Source: Thermoleophilaceae bacterium
GTDB taxonomy: Bacteria > Actinomycetota > Thermoleophilia > Solirubrobacterales > Thermoleophilaceae
Length of the DNA: 64,000 bases
Assembly: GCA_030447725.1 (NCBI GenBank)
Contig: JAUJOQ010000003.1
Span: forward strand, 169,408-233,407
Direction: 5' to 3'
Each line of letters begins with the position of its first letter. The stretch's first letter is position 1. A program made the position numbers and the translations under genes. Positions 8,566 through 17,960 of this stretch are shown one piece after another. Under the pieces are notes generated by a model that searched no databases, was not told where the DNA came from, and saw nothing but the letters and a program-made list of their open reading frames with translations.

Positions 8566-9477
8566 ATGCCAGCGAGTGAGCGGGATCGTTCCGTCGAGGC
8601 AATGCTTGCCTGGCTCGAACGCGACGCCGTGAGCTCTGGACCGGAAGGCGCGTTACTCGAAAAGCTCCGGCTCGCGAGGGCGGAGCAGCGCCCACTCCGA
8701 GTCAAGCTCGGCATGGACCCGACAGCGCCGGACATCCACCTCGGCCACGCTGTCGTACTGCGCAAGCTACGCGAGTTCCAGGACCTCGGCCACACAGCCG
8801 TTCTGATCGTCGGGGACTTCACCGCACGCGTGGGCGATCCGAGTGGGCGGTCGGCGACCCGGCCGGAGATCGCCGCGGACGAGATCGAACGGGGCGCCGA
8901 GACGTATGAACACCAGGCCAGCGTGATTCTTCGGCGGGACCGGCTCGAGTTGCGGCGAAACTCCGAGTGGCTCGATACCCGTCTCGAAGAGGTTCTCCGG
9001 CTCGCATCAACGACGACGACCGCACAGATCCTGCAGCGCTCTGACTTCGCCCGCCGTCTCGAGCGTCGCGAGCGGATCTCGGTCCTCGAGCTGATCTACC
9101 CGCTGCTCCAGGGCTATGACTCGGTAGCCATCGAAGCCGATGTCGAGCTCGGCGCCACGGACCAGACCTTCAATGTCTTCCTCGCGCGTGACATCCAACG
9201 TGCGTACGGCCAGCCCGGGCAGGCGGTGATGACATTGCCAATCCTTCGGGGCACGGATGGTGTAAAGAAGATGTCGAGCTCGATTGGAAACGTGATCCGG
9301 ATCGCCGACACACCGGATGCGATCCGCGAGAAGGTCGATGCCCTGCCCGGCGAATTGCTCGCCGAGTACTTCCAGCTTCTGCTCGAGCGCCCACCACCGG
9401 CGAGCGCGACGCCGACGGCTAAGGCTCTACTCGCCGAGGACGTGCTGAGCTGGCTGAGCGGCACAGCGCACCGCTGA
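8566..9477 (+). CDS. tyrS: tyrosyl-tRNA synthetase lacking S4 domain
   Basis: This class Ic synthetase would charge tRNA-Tyr with tyrosine. The ATG at 8566 opens MPASERDRSVEAMLAWL. The Rossmann catalytic core is complete: LGMDPTAPDIHLGH (HIGH motif near residue 58), DFTARVGDPSG, ELGATDQTFN and KKMSSS (KMSKS-type, near 235). The protein stops at 303 residues. TyrS normally has about 400-420, with an anticodon-recognition region and an S4 RNA-binding domain. The end (ATPTAKALLAEDVLSWLSG) departs abruptly. It is either a truncated duplicate or the product of an indel near 9400. Confidence 0.8.
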   Translation: MPASERDRSVEAMLAWLERDAVSSGPEGALLEKLRLARAEQRPLRVKLGMDPTAPDIHLGHAVVLRKLREFQDLGHTAVLIVGDFTARVGDPSGRSATRPEIAADEIERGAETYEHQASVILRRDRLELRRNSEWLDTRLEEVLRLASTTTTAQILQRSDFARRLERRERISVLELIYPLLQGYDSVAIEADVELGATDQTFNVFLARDIQRAYGQPGQAVMTLPILRGTDGVKKMSSSIGNVIRIADTPDAIREKVDALPGELLAEYFQLLLERPPPASATPTAKALLAEDVLSWLSGTAHR

Positions 9478-9554
9478 TGCGCTCCCGCTTGCGTCGAAAA
9501 CAGCAGCGCCGGAACGTGGGTGGCGCCACTCCTGATCGCGAAGCGGGAGCGAGC

Positions 9555-10026
9555 CTAGGCTCGCTGAGTGATCCACCAGTCGCCGCGGTTAAGCGAGAAG
9601 ACGACCACTGGGTCCCCAAAGCAGAAGTCGCGGGAAGACGTGACATCCCAAGCGGCCGCCCAGCTGGACCGATGCCTCGTTTTAGGGATGGATCATCGCG
9701 GGGAAGTACGGCCCTTCCAGCGAGGCAAACCTCCAGTTCAGACAGGCCCGCGTGGCCTCGGTCGCGTATCCGTGCCCCCAGGCGTCCCGACGCAGCACCC
9801 AGCCGACCTCGATTTCATCGAACTGTCCCCAGTACTCAGGCCCGCTCATGCCGTGGCCGCGCTCGAGCCACTCGCGTTCAATGAACTGGAGGCGCTCCTC
9901 GGCCGCAGGCCGGTCGAGCCGCTGGATAAAGCGCGTGACTTCGCCATCGTCGTGGAGCGCGACGAACTCGTCGATATCAGCGATCGCGAGAGGGCGTAGA
10001 AGGAGGCGCGCAGTCTCGAGAATCAC
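9555..10026 (-). pseudogene. GNAT N-acetyltransferase remnant
   Basis: The N-terminus MILETARLLLRPL and the acetyl-CoA-binding signature GYATEATRACLNW mark a RimJ/RimL-like GNAT. The frame meets a TAA directly after AMIHP, where relatives have a D/N-N pair. NEASVQLGGRLGM follows in the same frame. After a frameshift the family C-terminus appears (DFCFGDPVVVFSLNRGDW) and ends at 9555. The middle between the N-terminal strand and the acyl-CoA motif is also short. Nonfunctional as sequenced. Confidence 0.7.
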
Positions 10027-10306
10027 AACCCGAGTGTGACTCGCGCGGCAGCCAGCTAGCCCGTGATAACCGCGTTGCGACGCTTCCGCTTTCGCGTGGT
10101 TGCCAGAGCGAGCGGGTCAGCGGCCCTCGCTGCTCCCTCTGGGCACGAGCGGCAGCTGTGTTCTCGCTCCTCCTTGCGTCGAGATGCGGCAGCGCAGGAG
10201 CGATCGGACGATTCGGTCCCCGGTCGCGCAACGGGAGCGGGAGACGCTCCGGGGCCTTGCCGCCTCTTCGCCCGAGGATGCGGGGATCCCGAGGTACGAT
10301 CTCTGC

Positions 10307-10483
10307 GTGAGGCGCGTCTTCCTCATCGGTGCGGGCACCTACCTCGGGCTCGCGGCGCTGGGTCACGCCCGGGAGCGATCGGGCTCGACGACGTGCGGGT
10401 GTCGCCTCGACTGCTGGTGCAAGCGCCCGGGTCTAAACGTGTTCAGATGGGTCTTCCCGTTTGGTCACAAGCTCGGCTCCTAG
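10307..10483 (+). CDS. 58-residue Cys-rich small protein
   Basis: A GTG at 10307 starts VRRVFLIGAGTYLGLAALGHA, a hydrophobic N-terminus that could be an anchor or signal. CGCRLDCWCKRPGLNVFRWVFPFGH follows as two short runs, CGCRLDCWCKRPG then FRWVFPFGH. The clustered C-x-C-x4-C-x-C is a likely metal-binding or disulfide site. The frame ends at TAG. It is an isolated gene with no family name I can give. Confidence 0.5.
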   Translation: MRRVFLIGAGTYLGLAALGHARERSGSTTCGCRLDCWCKRPGLNVFRWVFPFGHKLGS

Positions 10484-10698
10484 GTCGTCCTTCTCCGCTG
10501 GAACCATGGGCAGAGCAGGAACACGGAGGACAGGAGAGTCGGCGGGGAGGCAGTGATTGCGGCTTAGGTTGGCTCGCTCGTGACGGGTAGGGAAACGGTC
10601 GGCGGCAGGCATCGAGGGGCCAAGATCAGAGTTCGCTTTTCTGGGTTGCTGAACGCTGTCGGTGTTCCAGCAAAGTCACGAGCCTCGCTTGACGAGCT

Positions 10699-10941
10699 CT
10701 GCTCGACGCGCAAGCCGTCGCCCGCCTCCTCTCCGCCAAGCCGACTGGATCTACGAAGCCGTCCGCTGCGGATGGCTCCCGCGCCTAAGGGTCGGACGCC
10801 ACATCCGCTTCCCTCAGAAGCGACCTCGAAGCGTGGGTGCAAAACCGCCGGGCCGACGCTTCGCTCGGCCGTTACACGTCCTCAGCGGCTGGCTCGCGGA
10901 CGATCTTGGGACAAAGTGTCGGGACAAACGTTTGGTTCTAA
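10699..10941 (+). pseudogene. excisionase-like (HTH_17/MerR-type) remnant
   Basis: Three frames in sequence give LLDAQAVARLLSAK, then DWIYEAVRCGWLPRLRVGRHIRF, then RSDLEAWVQNRRADASLGRY and a tail ending TNVWF plus stop. The order (helix, WIYEAV...GWLPxxRVGRxIRF, SDLExW) is the excisionase/AlpA-type winged-helix domain. Two one-base shifts break it. It lies 45 bases outside the left tRNA-Gly repeat, so it may belong to an older element at the same tRNA. Confidence 0.65.
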
Positions 10942-10958
10942 CAACCTCCACCAACAAG

Positions 10959-10982
10959 AAAACCCCGCCTGAGCGGGGTTTT
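10959..10982 (+). terminator. Rho-independent terminator
   Basis: AAAACCCCGC, loop CTGA, GCGGGGTTTT is a perfect stem ending in a T tract. It follows the excisionase remnant by 18 bases and stops three bases before the tRNA-Gly repeat. Its symmetry lets it work in both directions. Confidence 0.85.
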
Positions 10983-10985
10983 CCT

Positions 10986-11029
10986 GAAGCGGCTGATGGG
11001 ATTCGAACCCACGACCTTCTGCATGGCAA
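10986..11029. other. left attachment site: tRNA-Gly 3' fragment
   Basis: These 44 bases are identical and in the same orientation to 44511-44554, which cover the 3' part of the intact tRNA-Gly(GCC) gene from the anticodon loop through the acceptor end. The sequence diverges on both sides. This is the standard footprint of tyrosine-integrase insertion at a tRNA 3' end and marks the far end of the 33.5-kb island. Confidence 0.8.
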
Positions 11030-11211
11030 ACGGAATGCCAGAAGGACCCGCCAACACGAAGTGCCCGGAACCGCGTGCCTTTTAGCATGCCAGGTCAGCG
11101 GGGGCAGCACAACTTTTGTATCGGATAGCCGCCTTTTTCAGGGGGTTTCCGGACCGAATCCGGACCCAGTAGCGCGCCCCGCCGGCTCGCGGGCTGGCCC
11201 GGTCACAGAAT

Positions 11212-13998
11212 GTGATCCGCTTCACAGCGGGTACTGAGTTGCTCTCGGTTGGCAAGATTGGCGGGCGTGCTGGCGACGGGCGTTCGGCGGGCTATTACAC
11301 GTCGTCGGTGGCGAAGGGCCGCGACGACTACTACACCGGCAAGGGCGAGGCGCCGGGCGAGTGGTTCGGGGAGGGCTCGGAGGCGTTGGGGCTGGCGGGC
11401 GAGGTTGACGGGGCGGCGTTTCGGGCGGTGGTGATGGAGGCCGTTGATCCGGGGTGTGGCGAGCAGCTGCGCGGCATGGCCCGCGATCATCCGGTGTATG
11501 GGTTTGACATGACGTTCTCGGCGCCGAAGTCGGCGTCGCTGCTGTTCTTCTTAGGCGATCAGGCAGCTCGGGCGTCGGTCCGCGAGGCGCACGATGAGGC
11601 GGTGGCGGCGGCGTTGGGCTACATGGAGCGCGAGGCGTGTGTGGTCCGGGAGGGCCAGGGCGGGTCGAGGGGGCGGGTGGTCGCGGAGGGGTTTGTCGGG
11701 GCGACGTTTCGCCATCGCACTTCGCGGGCCCTGGACCCGCAGCTGCACACCCATGCGGTGGTCGCGAATCTGGCCAAGAGGCCCATGGACGGCAAGTACG
11801 TCGCCTTGGACGGAACCGCGATCTACGCGCAGGCAAAGACCGGCGGCTACCTCTATCAAGCCGAGTTGCGTGGCCGGCTGACGGAGTATCTCGGCGTCGA
11901 GTGGGGCCAGGTGAGCAACGGCAGCGCGGAGATCGCGGGGGTGCCGCGGGCGGTGGTGGAGGAGTTCTCCAAGCGCCGCCGCGCGATCGTCGACACGATG
12001 GACGACCGCCACGAGCACTCGGCGCGATCGGCGCAGGACGCCGCCTTGGCGACGCGGCCCGAGAAGGCCGACGCCGACCTCTCCCAGCTGGTGGAGGAGT
12101 GGCAGGCAGTCGCCGCGGAGCTCGGCTTCGGCCAGGCCGAGATCGACGCTGTCGCGGGCCGCCTGGACGAGGTGCCGCTGCCGGCGGGGACGGAGCCCGA
12201 GGGGCTGGCGGCGGCGATGGGCGGCGATCGGGGCTTGACCGAGAAGGCGTCGACGTTCGATCAGCGCCAGGTTTTGCAGGCGCTGTGCGCCGGGCATCGC
12301 TACGGCGCGACGGTCGAGCGTGTCGAGCAGTTGAGCGGTCAGTTCATGCGCTCGCCGCGGGTGGTGGCGGTGGAGGGCGAGGCGACGGTCACCGGGCCGG
12401 ACACGCTGCGCCGCCGCGACGGCAGCCTGGTGGTGCGCGCGACAGGGACGCGCTACACGACTCCGGAGATGCTCGAGCGCGAGGCGCGGCTGGTCGAAGG
12501 CGCCCACCGGCGTGTCCGAGCCGGGGCGGGAGTGGCTTCACCGGAGGCGCTGGCGGCGGCGTTGCAGGGCCCGGCGGGTCGGCCGGCGCTGTCGGGCGAG
12601 CAGGCGGTGATGGTGCGCTGCCTGGCGGAGTCCGGCGACGGTGTGCAGGTCGTGCGCGCGGCCGCGGGGACCGGCAAGACGCACGCTCTCGACGCGGCGC
12701 GGCGGGCGTGGCGGCACGACGGGCGGCGGGTGTTCGGCGCGGCGCTGTCGGCGCGGGCGGCGCTCGAGCTGCGCGACACCGGCGGGATCGACTCGACGAC
12801 GGTGGCGTCGTTGCTTTATGACTTCGACCGCGGCTACGGGCTCGCGCAGGGCGGGGTGCTCGTCGTCGACGAGGCCGGGATGGTCGGCACCCGCGCACTC
12901 GAGCGCCTGGCCGGCGCGTGTGAGGAGACCGACACGAAGCTGGTGTTAGTCGGCGACGATCGCCAGCTGCCCGAGATCGACGCCGGCGGCGCGTTTCGCG
13001 GGCTCGCCGAGCGCCTCGGCGCGGTCGAGCTGACCCAAGTGTGGCGCCAGTCTGACCGCGCGGACGTCGCCGCGCTCGCCGATCTGCGCGATGGGCGCCC
13101 GGCGGAATGGGTGCGCTCGGCGGACGAGCGCGGCCACGTGGTCGTGGAGCGGTCGGTCGACGGCCAGTACGAGCACCTGGTGTCTGACTGGTGGCACGGC
13201 CGCGAAGGCCTCGGCGGCGGGGGGGAGGCGGTGATGTTCGCCCCGACACGGGAGGCCGCGGCGGAGCTCAACGAGCGCGCCCAGGGCTACATGCGCCAGA
13301 GCGGCCGGCTCGGCGAGCGGGTGCTTGCCGGCCCGCGCGACACGCGGTTTTCCGAGGGCGACCGGGTGATGTGCCTCGAGAACGCCAGCCGCGATGTCGG
13401 GGTGCTCAATGGTCAGCGCGGGACGGTGGTGGAGGTCGAGGAGTCGACGTTCTCGCTGCGGGTGCAGATCGACGGTGGGGAGGAGGTGGTGCTGCCGGGC
13501 TCCTACGTCGATGAGGGCAACGTGGGGCTGGGGTATGCGATGACGGTGCACAAGTCGCAGGGAATGACCGTCGACCGCGCCTATGTGCTCGGCGGGGAGG
13601 GCCTGTACGGCGAGCTGGCCTACACCGCGCTATCGCGCCACCGCGAGGTCTGTCGCTTCTATGTCAACGCCGGCGAGGTCGCCGGCGCCCAGCTTGAGAC
13701 AGAGCTGGCCGGCGAGCAGCGCGACGAGGCGCTGGAGAAGATCGAGCGGACGATGGGCGTCTCGCGCGCGCAGACGATGGCGCTCGACGTCCACGAGACC
13801 GACGAAGGCCAACGCCAACTCGTCGGCCAGCGCGTCGACGGGATCGTCCGCATCACCGACCGGCCCAAGAACGCCGGCGGGCGCGCCTACCTCGTCGAAG
13901 AGGGGCTCACCAAGATGGGCGAGCTCCAGGCCCTGATCGACGACTACCTGACCAAGGCCGCCCGGCTCGGCTACGCCCCAATGCAGGGGTGGTTCTGA
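11212..13998 (+). CDS. MobF-family conjugative relaxase-helicase (TraI/TrwC-like)
   Basis: This enzyme would nick and unwind DNA at oriT for conjugative transfer. The 928-residue protein starts at GTG. The N-terminal relaxase domain shows DMTFSAPKSASLLFFLG and the metal-binding histidine motif LHTHAVVANLAK near residue 180. The superfamily I helicase domain has Walker A AAAGTGKT (about 484), Walker B VLVVDEAGM (about 550), VGDDRQLPEIDAGGAF and the late motif GYAMTVHKSQGMTVDRAYV. A catalytic tyrosine lies near the N-terminus (SAGYYTSSV). It is the first gene inside the left att site and is intact. TraG/TraD and type IV secretion genes are not in the window, so the element would be mobilisable at best. 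Confidence 0.92.
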   Translation: MIRFTAGTELLSVGKIGGRAGDGRSAGYYTSSVAKGRDDYYTGKGEAPGEWFGEGSEALGLAGEVDGAAFRAVVMEAVDPGCGEQLRGMARDHPVYGFDMTFSAPKSASLLFFLGDQAARASVREAHDEAVAAALGYMEREACVVREGQGGSRGRVVAEGFVGATFRHRTSRALDPQLHTHAVVANLAKRPMDGKYVALDGTAIYAQAKTGGYLYQAELRGRLTEYLGVEWGQVSNGSAEIAGVPRAVVEEFSKRRRAIVDTMDDRHEHSARSAQDAALATRPEKADADLSQLVEEWQAVAAELGFGQAEIDAVAGRLDEVPLPAGTEPEGLAAAMGGDRGLTEKASTFDQRQVLQALCAGHRYGATVERVEQLSGQFMRSPRVVAVEGEATVTGPDTLRRRDGSLVVRATGTRYTTPEMLEREARLVEGAHRRVRAGAGVASPEALAAALQGPAGRPALSGEQAVMVRCLAESGDGVQVVRAAAGTGKTHALDAARRAWRHDGRRVFGAALSARAALELRDTGGIDSTTVASLLYDFDRGYGLAQGGVLVVDEAGMVGTRALERLAGACEETDTKLVLVGDDRQLPEIDAGGAFRGLAERLGAVELTQVWRQSDRADVAALADLRDGRPAEWVRSADERGHVVVERSVDGQYEHLVSDWWHGREGLGGGGEAVMFAPTREAAAELNERAQGYMRQSGRLGERVLAGPRDTRFSEGDRVMCLENASRDVGVLNGQRGTVVEVEESTFSLRVQIDGGEEVVLPGSYVDEGNVGLGYAMTVHKSQGMTVDRAYVLGGEGLYGELAYTALSRHREVCRFYVNAGEVAGAQLETELAGEQRDEALEKIERTMGVSRAQTMALDVHETDEGQRQLVGQRVDGIVRITDRPKNAGGRAYLVEEGLTKMGELQALIDDYLTKAARLGYAPMQGWF

Positions 13999-14352
13999 AT
14001 GTCGATGACCTTCTACGCCTACCGCGAGAGCGCGGAGGGCGCCGAGCTCTCGGACGGCCCCAACTTCTCAAACGCCAACGCGCGGATGATCCTGCGCTCA
14101 CTCGGCTACGGCGAGGAGATCTTCGACGACCACGGCGAGCCCGGCCCGCTCGACGCCCCCGACCTCAAGGGCCGCTGTCTGACGGCGCTTGCGGTCGGCG
14201 GAGCGATCGCAGACGACGGCATGCCGGCGATCCGGGGCCGCAAGATCGTCGAGTGCGCCCTGCGCCCCGGCTACTTCCGCTGCGCCTACGAGCGGATCCT
14301 GCCGGTCTGCGATCAGGCCCAAGCGTGGGACACCCACGTCACGGTCGCCTGA
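13999..14352 (+). CDS. hypothetical protein behind the relaxase
   Basis: The ATG follows the relaxase TGA without a gap, so the two are probably co-transcribed and coupled. The 117 residues (SMTFYAYRESAEGAEL, LRSLGYGEEIFDDHGEPG, CAYERILPVCDQA) are acidic and soluble-looking, with no known motif. The position suggests an accessory transfer or element-maintenance role, but nothing in the sequence proves it. Confidence 0.6.
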   Translation: MSMTFYAYRESAEGAELSDGPNFSNANARMILRSLGYGEEIFDDHGEPGPLDAPDLKGRCLTALAVGGAIADDGMPAIRGRKIVECALRPGYFRCAYERILPVCDQAQAWDTHVTVA

Positions 14353-14493
14353 GCGACCGGCGACGTATGCGCGATGACACTCCGTTGCGCCGCAGCCTCG
14401 CGCAGCAGTGAAACGACGGTGCCAGCGACATGGCTGAGTACGCGGATCGCCGCTGGCGCAGCTGCAATCCCGCCTCGGTGTCATGCTAACGCT

Positions 14494-15144
14494 GTGAGCT
14501 GGGAGCAGCTTCGGCCGGTGCTGCAGGCGATCGGCGTCGCCCAAGCCGCCGGCGAGCAGCTCGATCCAGCCGAGCTCGCCACGGCCCTGAACGCGACCGA
14601 ATACGAGATCCGCGCCCGCGCGCAGCTGATCGAGCGCTACGGACTGGCCTACAGCGGGTGGGGGGAGGTCGACGAGCCCTTCCTGCGCGACTCCGGGCGC
14701 CAGTACCTCAAGCTCAAGGGCCAGGTCGACACCGACATCCTGCGCTTCCTTGCGGTGCACGTCGACGACCTCAACGCTCGTCGCGCGCTGCTGCGCGGCG
14801 GCAGCGTGCTCGTCGACGAGTTTCGCTACGCGATCAGCCGGCGTGACGGGCCGGCGTTCGCCCGGGAGATCGCTCCGCCGGCGTTCGCGCCGCTGGTCGA
14901 CGACGCGGTCGCGCTCGATCTCTTCGCCGCGGCGGTGGCGCTGATGGCCCGCCTGTCCGCCGGCGCGCCGGCCGGTTGCGTCGCCGAGGAGATCGTCGCG
15001 ATCTCGCTGATCGCCAGAGCGGAGGCGTGGCTTGACATGGAGCACGACCAGGCAGAGATCGACGCGGACGGCTTTCGGGCCGCGCAGGCCGAGCTTGAAG
15101 GCCTGTTCGCGCTCTTCCAGGACGACGATCCTCAAGTTGTTTGA
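14494..15144 (+). CDS. hypothetical helical protein of the island
   Basis: I chose the GTG at 14494 (SWEQLRPVLQAIGVA) because the upstream 40 codons look non-coding. The 216-residue protein is Ala/Leu/Asp-rich and mostly helical. It has a possible HTH near its start (ELATALNATEYEIRARAQLI). No family recognised. Same strand as the relaxase pair and probably the same element. Confidence 0.5.
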   Translation: MSWEQLRPVLQAIGVAQAAGEQLDPAELATALNATEYEIRARAQLIERYGLAYSGWGEVDEPFLRDSGRQYLKLKGQVDTDILRFLAVHVDDLNARRALLRGGSVLVDEFRYAISRRDGPAFAREIAPPAFAPLVDDAVALDLFAAAVALMARLSAGAPAGCVAEEIVAISLIARAEAWLDMEHDQAEIDADGFRAAQAELEGLFALFQDDDPQVV

Positions 15145-15228
15145 GATGAAGGAGCCCGCCGACGCCGCAATCAGCAGACACAATCTGATTGACGTACAGC
15201 TCGGCGTCGTTGACCAGCGCATGGAGGC

Positions 15229-15753
15229 GTGGTTTCGACCGTTCGCCGAGGTGCCCCCGACCGGATACCTCCACGAGCCACGCTGAGGCCGACGGGGATC
15301 GCGTTGTGGATCGGGCTGATGTACCTGTGGCACGTGCCCGCCATGTACGACGCCGCTCTGCGCAACCCTGTGATCCACCTGGTCGAGCACGCCTCCTTCT
15401 TCACCGCAGGCCTGGCCGTGTGGTGGCCGCTGATCTCGCCGGTGCCGATGCGCCGGCGGCTCACCGGGCTCGCGACCGTGGCCTACATCGGGACTGCCAA
15501 GTTCGGCCTGGCTGCACTTGGCCTCTACCTCACCTGGTCGAACGATCTGCTCTATAAGCACTACGCCGAGGTGCCGCGGATCTGGGGACTCAGCCCCGTG
15601 AGCGACCAGAACGCAGGGGGCGCGATCATGATGGTCGAGCAGTCGTTGACCTTCGTGATCGCCCTCGTGGTCCTCTTCGCGGCGATGCTCACGCAGTCGG
15701 AAGCCGACGAATCGCGCAAAGAGCGGCTCGAGGACCGCGTGGCCGCCTCGTGA
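15229..15753 (+). pseudogene. CtaG-like cytochrome oxidase assembly protein, N-terminus missing
   Basis: From about 15280 the sequence matches the C-terminal half of the caa3-type oxidase assembly factor CtaG family: WIGLMYLWHVPAMYDAAL, HLVEHASFFTAGLAVWW, then transmembrane segments GLATVAYIGTAKFGLAALG and MMVEQSLTFVIALVVLF. The family has about 270-300 residues with seven membrane spans. Here only about 155 residues and four spans remain, and the front is non-homologous sequence. It is a 5'-truncated chromosomal fragment caught in the island. Confidence 0.7.
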
Positions 15754-15793
15754 GCGCAGCGCAACTTTCCCGCCGGTTGGGGGCTTAGACGGC

Positions 15794-17215
15794 ATGAAAC
15801 GCCTCCTCCTGCTCCTCGTCGCCCTTGGGGCCGCCTGCTGGGCCGGCGCGCCGGCCGCTGCGAGCACCGTCCGCGTCGAGACCTTCAAGACGACCGACCG
15901 GTCCGATCAGCCCGCTCGAGGAGCCAGGGTGGTCGTGCGCGCGCAGGGCGGCGAGCGCAACCGGCTGCGGGTGAGCAGGCGTGGTGCCAAGGTCGTGGTG
16001 AGCGACGCGGCCGGAGCCCGGCCGGGCCAGGGCTGCCGGCGAGGGGGCGGGCGCGTGGTCACGTGCCGCCTCGAGGGCTTCTTCGCGACCGACATGAGCA
16101 TCTCCCTGGGTGACCGATCGGATAGAGCGATCGTCCGGGGAAACGTGTTGATCAGCGAGAACGGCGGCGGCCTCAGGGTCAACGGCGGCCGAGGGAACGA
16201 CCGCGTGAGGGTTGGCTTCATCGGCGGCACGCTGCGCGGCGGCCCCGGCAACGACCTGCTGCGCAGCGGAGGGAGCGCCAGCTTCTTCGGTGGCCAGGGA
16301 GACGACCGCATGACCGGAACCGGGGGATCCGACAGCTTCGTCTCCGAAGGCTCGGCCGACGGCAGCGACACCATCTCGGGCGGAAAGGGACAGGACTTCG
16401 TCTCCTACGGCCCCCGCCGCGACACCGTGCGGGCCGACCTCGCCGGCGACCGCGACGACGGGGCCCGCTCCGAGCGCGATCGCATCGCGACCGACATCGA
16501 GACCCTGATCGGCGGAAGGGGCGACGACCTCATCGTGGGCAACTCAATGGGCAACAGCCTGCGCCCCGGTCCCGGCGCCGACGTGGCGAGGGGAGGCGAC
16601 GGAATGGACAACCTCACCGGCGACGAGTTCTCGGCGGCCGACGCCGGCGACCGGCTCATCGGCGGGCGGGGCCGTGACTTCATCCTCGGCAGCTCCGGGC
16701 CGGACACGATCATCGGCGGGCCAAAGCTGGACACGGTGACGGGCGGCGGCGGTGCCGACCGGATCGAGCTACGGGACGGCGGTCGCGACCAGGTGGAGTG
16801 CGGAGAAGGCTCCGACGTGCTCGTGCTCGACGCGTTCGACTTCTTCACCGACCTCATCAGCCCGTGCGAGGAAGTTCAGCGCGACGCTCCAGCGGGCGCC
16901 GTCCTCACTTCGGCCTCGGAGCTGTATCCCTCGACCTCCCCTGACGGTCGCACCGCCTTCGTACGGGTCGGCTGCCCCGGCGACGCGCCTTCGCCCTGCC
17001 GGGGAACCGTGCGCTTCACCACGTCCGATCGCAGCGTCGGACCGGTGGACTTCTCGATCGCCCGGAACGAGTCCGCCCCGGTGGAGCTGGCCCTGGACGA
17101 GCGCACCTCCGAGCGAGTGTCGGGCGGCGGCCAGATACCCATCACACTGGTGATCGAGACCGTCCAGCCCGGCGGCGGCGTCTCGCGGGTGACCATCCGG
17201 ACGTTCCTCTCTTAG
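15794..17215 (+). CDS. secreted RTX-like calcium-binding repeat protein
   Basis: The start MKRLLLLLVALGAACWAGAPAAA is a clear Sec signal peptide. Between about residues 120 and 340 the protein has degenerate nonapeptide repeats of the hemolysin type (GGRGNDRV, GGPGNDLL, GGQGDDRM, GGKGQDFV, GGRGDDLI, GGPKLDTVTGGGGADRI). These would form a calcium-binding parallel beta-roll outside the cell. The C-terminal 100 residues look like a beta-sandwich. Such proteins are common in Thermoleophilia; no toxin or enzyme domain is visible. Intact and monocistronic. Confidence 0.8.
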   Translation: MKRLLLLLVALGAACWAGAPAAASTVRVETFKTTDRSDQPARGARVVVRAQGGERNRLRVSRRGAKVVVSDAAGARPGQGCRRGGGRVVTCRLEGFFATDMSISLGDRSDRAIVRGNVLISENGGGLRVNGGRGNDRVRVGFIGGTLRGGPGNDLLRSGGSASFFGGQGDDRMTGTGGSDSFVSEGSADGSDTISGGKGQDFVSYGPRRDTVRADLAGDRDDGARSERDRIATDIETLIGGRGDDLIVGNSMGNSLRPGPGADVARGGDGMDNLTGDEFSAADAGDRLIGGRGRDFILGSSGPDTIIGGPKLDTVTGGGGADRIELRDGGRDQVECGEGSDVLVLDAFDFFTDLISPCEEVQRDAPAGAVLTSASELYPSTSPDGRTAFVRVGCPGDAPSPCRGTVRFTTSDRSVGPVDFSIARNESAPVELALDERTSERVSGGGQIPITLVIETVQPGGGVSRVTIRTFLS

Positions 17216-17353
17216 ACGCTATGGAGGTTGACCTCCGGCGCCGCTGATACGCATGACTGGCCCCCTACCCGATCGTGGGGTGTCACAGCCGCGCGGATAC
17301 GAGCCGAGCGGCGTCCACAACCGAATAGGAGGAGCCAGCCATGGTGCGAGCCG

Positions 17354-17470
17354 ATGCGAAGGACTCAGCACTGCGTTGCCGTCGTATGGGTCCTTCTCGG
17401 TGCGGTGTTCATCGGCTGCGATTCCGGTGACGAAACCCAAAGCAAGGCGCAGGAGCCCCGGTCGAAGGCT
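17354..17470 (+). pseudogene. lipoprotein signal-sequence fragment
   Basis: An ATG at 17354, with aggaggag 25 bases upstream, opens RRTQHCVAVVWVLLGAVFIG followed by Cys-Asp-Ser-Gly-Asp-Glu. That is a lipoprotein signal with a lipobox-like FIGC. After about 35 residues the frame becomes the antisense of the HTH remnant, so only the front of the gene survives. Confidence 0.4.
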
Positions 17471-17479
17471 GTCGCGACC

Positions 17480-17960
17480 CAATGCGATGGTGCTGCGGTC
17501 GACCGCGAGCAGGTCGGCGATCTGGGCGGTCGAGACGCCGTCAGAGCGAAGCCGGCGCGCGGCGGCGACGCGCTCTGCGAGCGGGAGCTCTGGCTCCCGT
17601 GCCGGGGCCTCGGCGAGGCCGGTCGCGCGCAGCGCCTCACGCCAGCTCCCGCAGTGGCGGCGGACCGTGTCGGCGCTCGGAAAGCGCGGATGGGAGCGCT
17701 CCCACTCGACGAGGCGATCGCCCGGCAAGAGGCCGAGCGCGCGCCCGTGGTCTGGGCTCCACTCGTAGGCGCGCGGCGCCGTGCCGTGGCGCTCTGCCCA
17801 GGCGCATCGCCGCGAGGCAGCGCTCCCGATCCCACGTGCCCGGCGGGCTCTGGTAGGGGAGGTTGGGCCGTCGCGGCGGCGGGGCCCGGCGCGGGCGCTC
17901 GGCGGCGGGCTTCGAAGCGGAGCTGCGCGGCGGCATTCGCGGCGATTCTGGCAGCCGCCT
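17480..17960 (-). pseudogene. homing-endonuclease-associated-repeat/HTH protein remnant
   Basis: Across frames the minus strand reads AAQLRFEARRRAP, then PPGTWDRERCLAAMR, then WAERHGTAPRAYEWSP and FPSADTVRRHCGSWREALRA. This is the pattern of the homing-endonuclease-associated repeat (W-R-E...W...R-A-P...P-S...V...GSW..AL). An HTH follows: VAAARRLRSDGVSTAQIADLL and AVDRSTI. At least one frameshift lies near 17830. It is probably a DNA-binding protein in life, but broken here at both ends. Confidence 0.5.

Noticed and set aside
10662..11237. 191-residue plus-strand frame running through the tRNA-Gly fragment
   Set aside because: Only its excisionase-like middle is meaningful; the rest reads through the terminator and att site.
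11212..13998. Long opposite-strand open frames across the relaxase gene (318, 286 and 201 residues)
   Set aside because: They are Arg/Pro/His-rich shadows typical of high-GC DNA; the plus-strand frame has all relaxase and helicase motifs.
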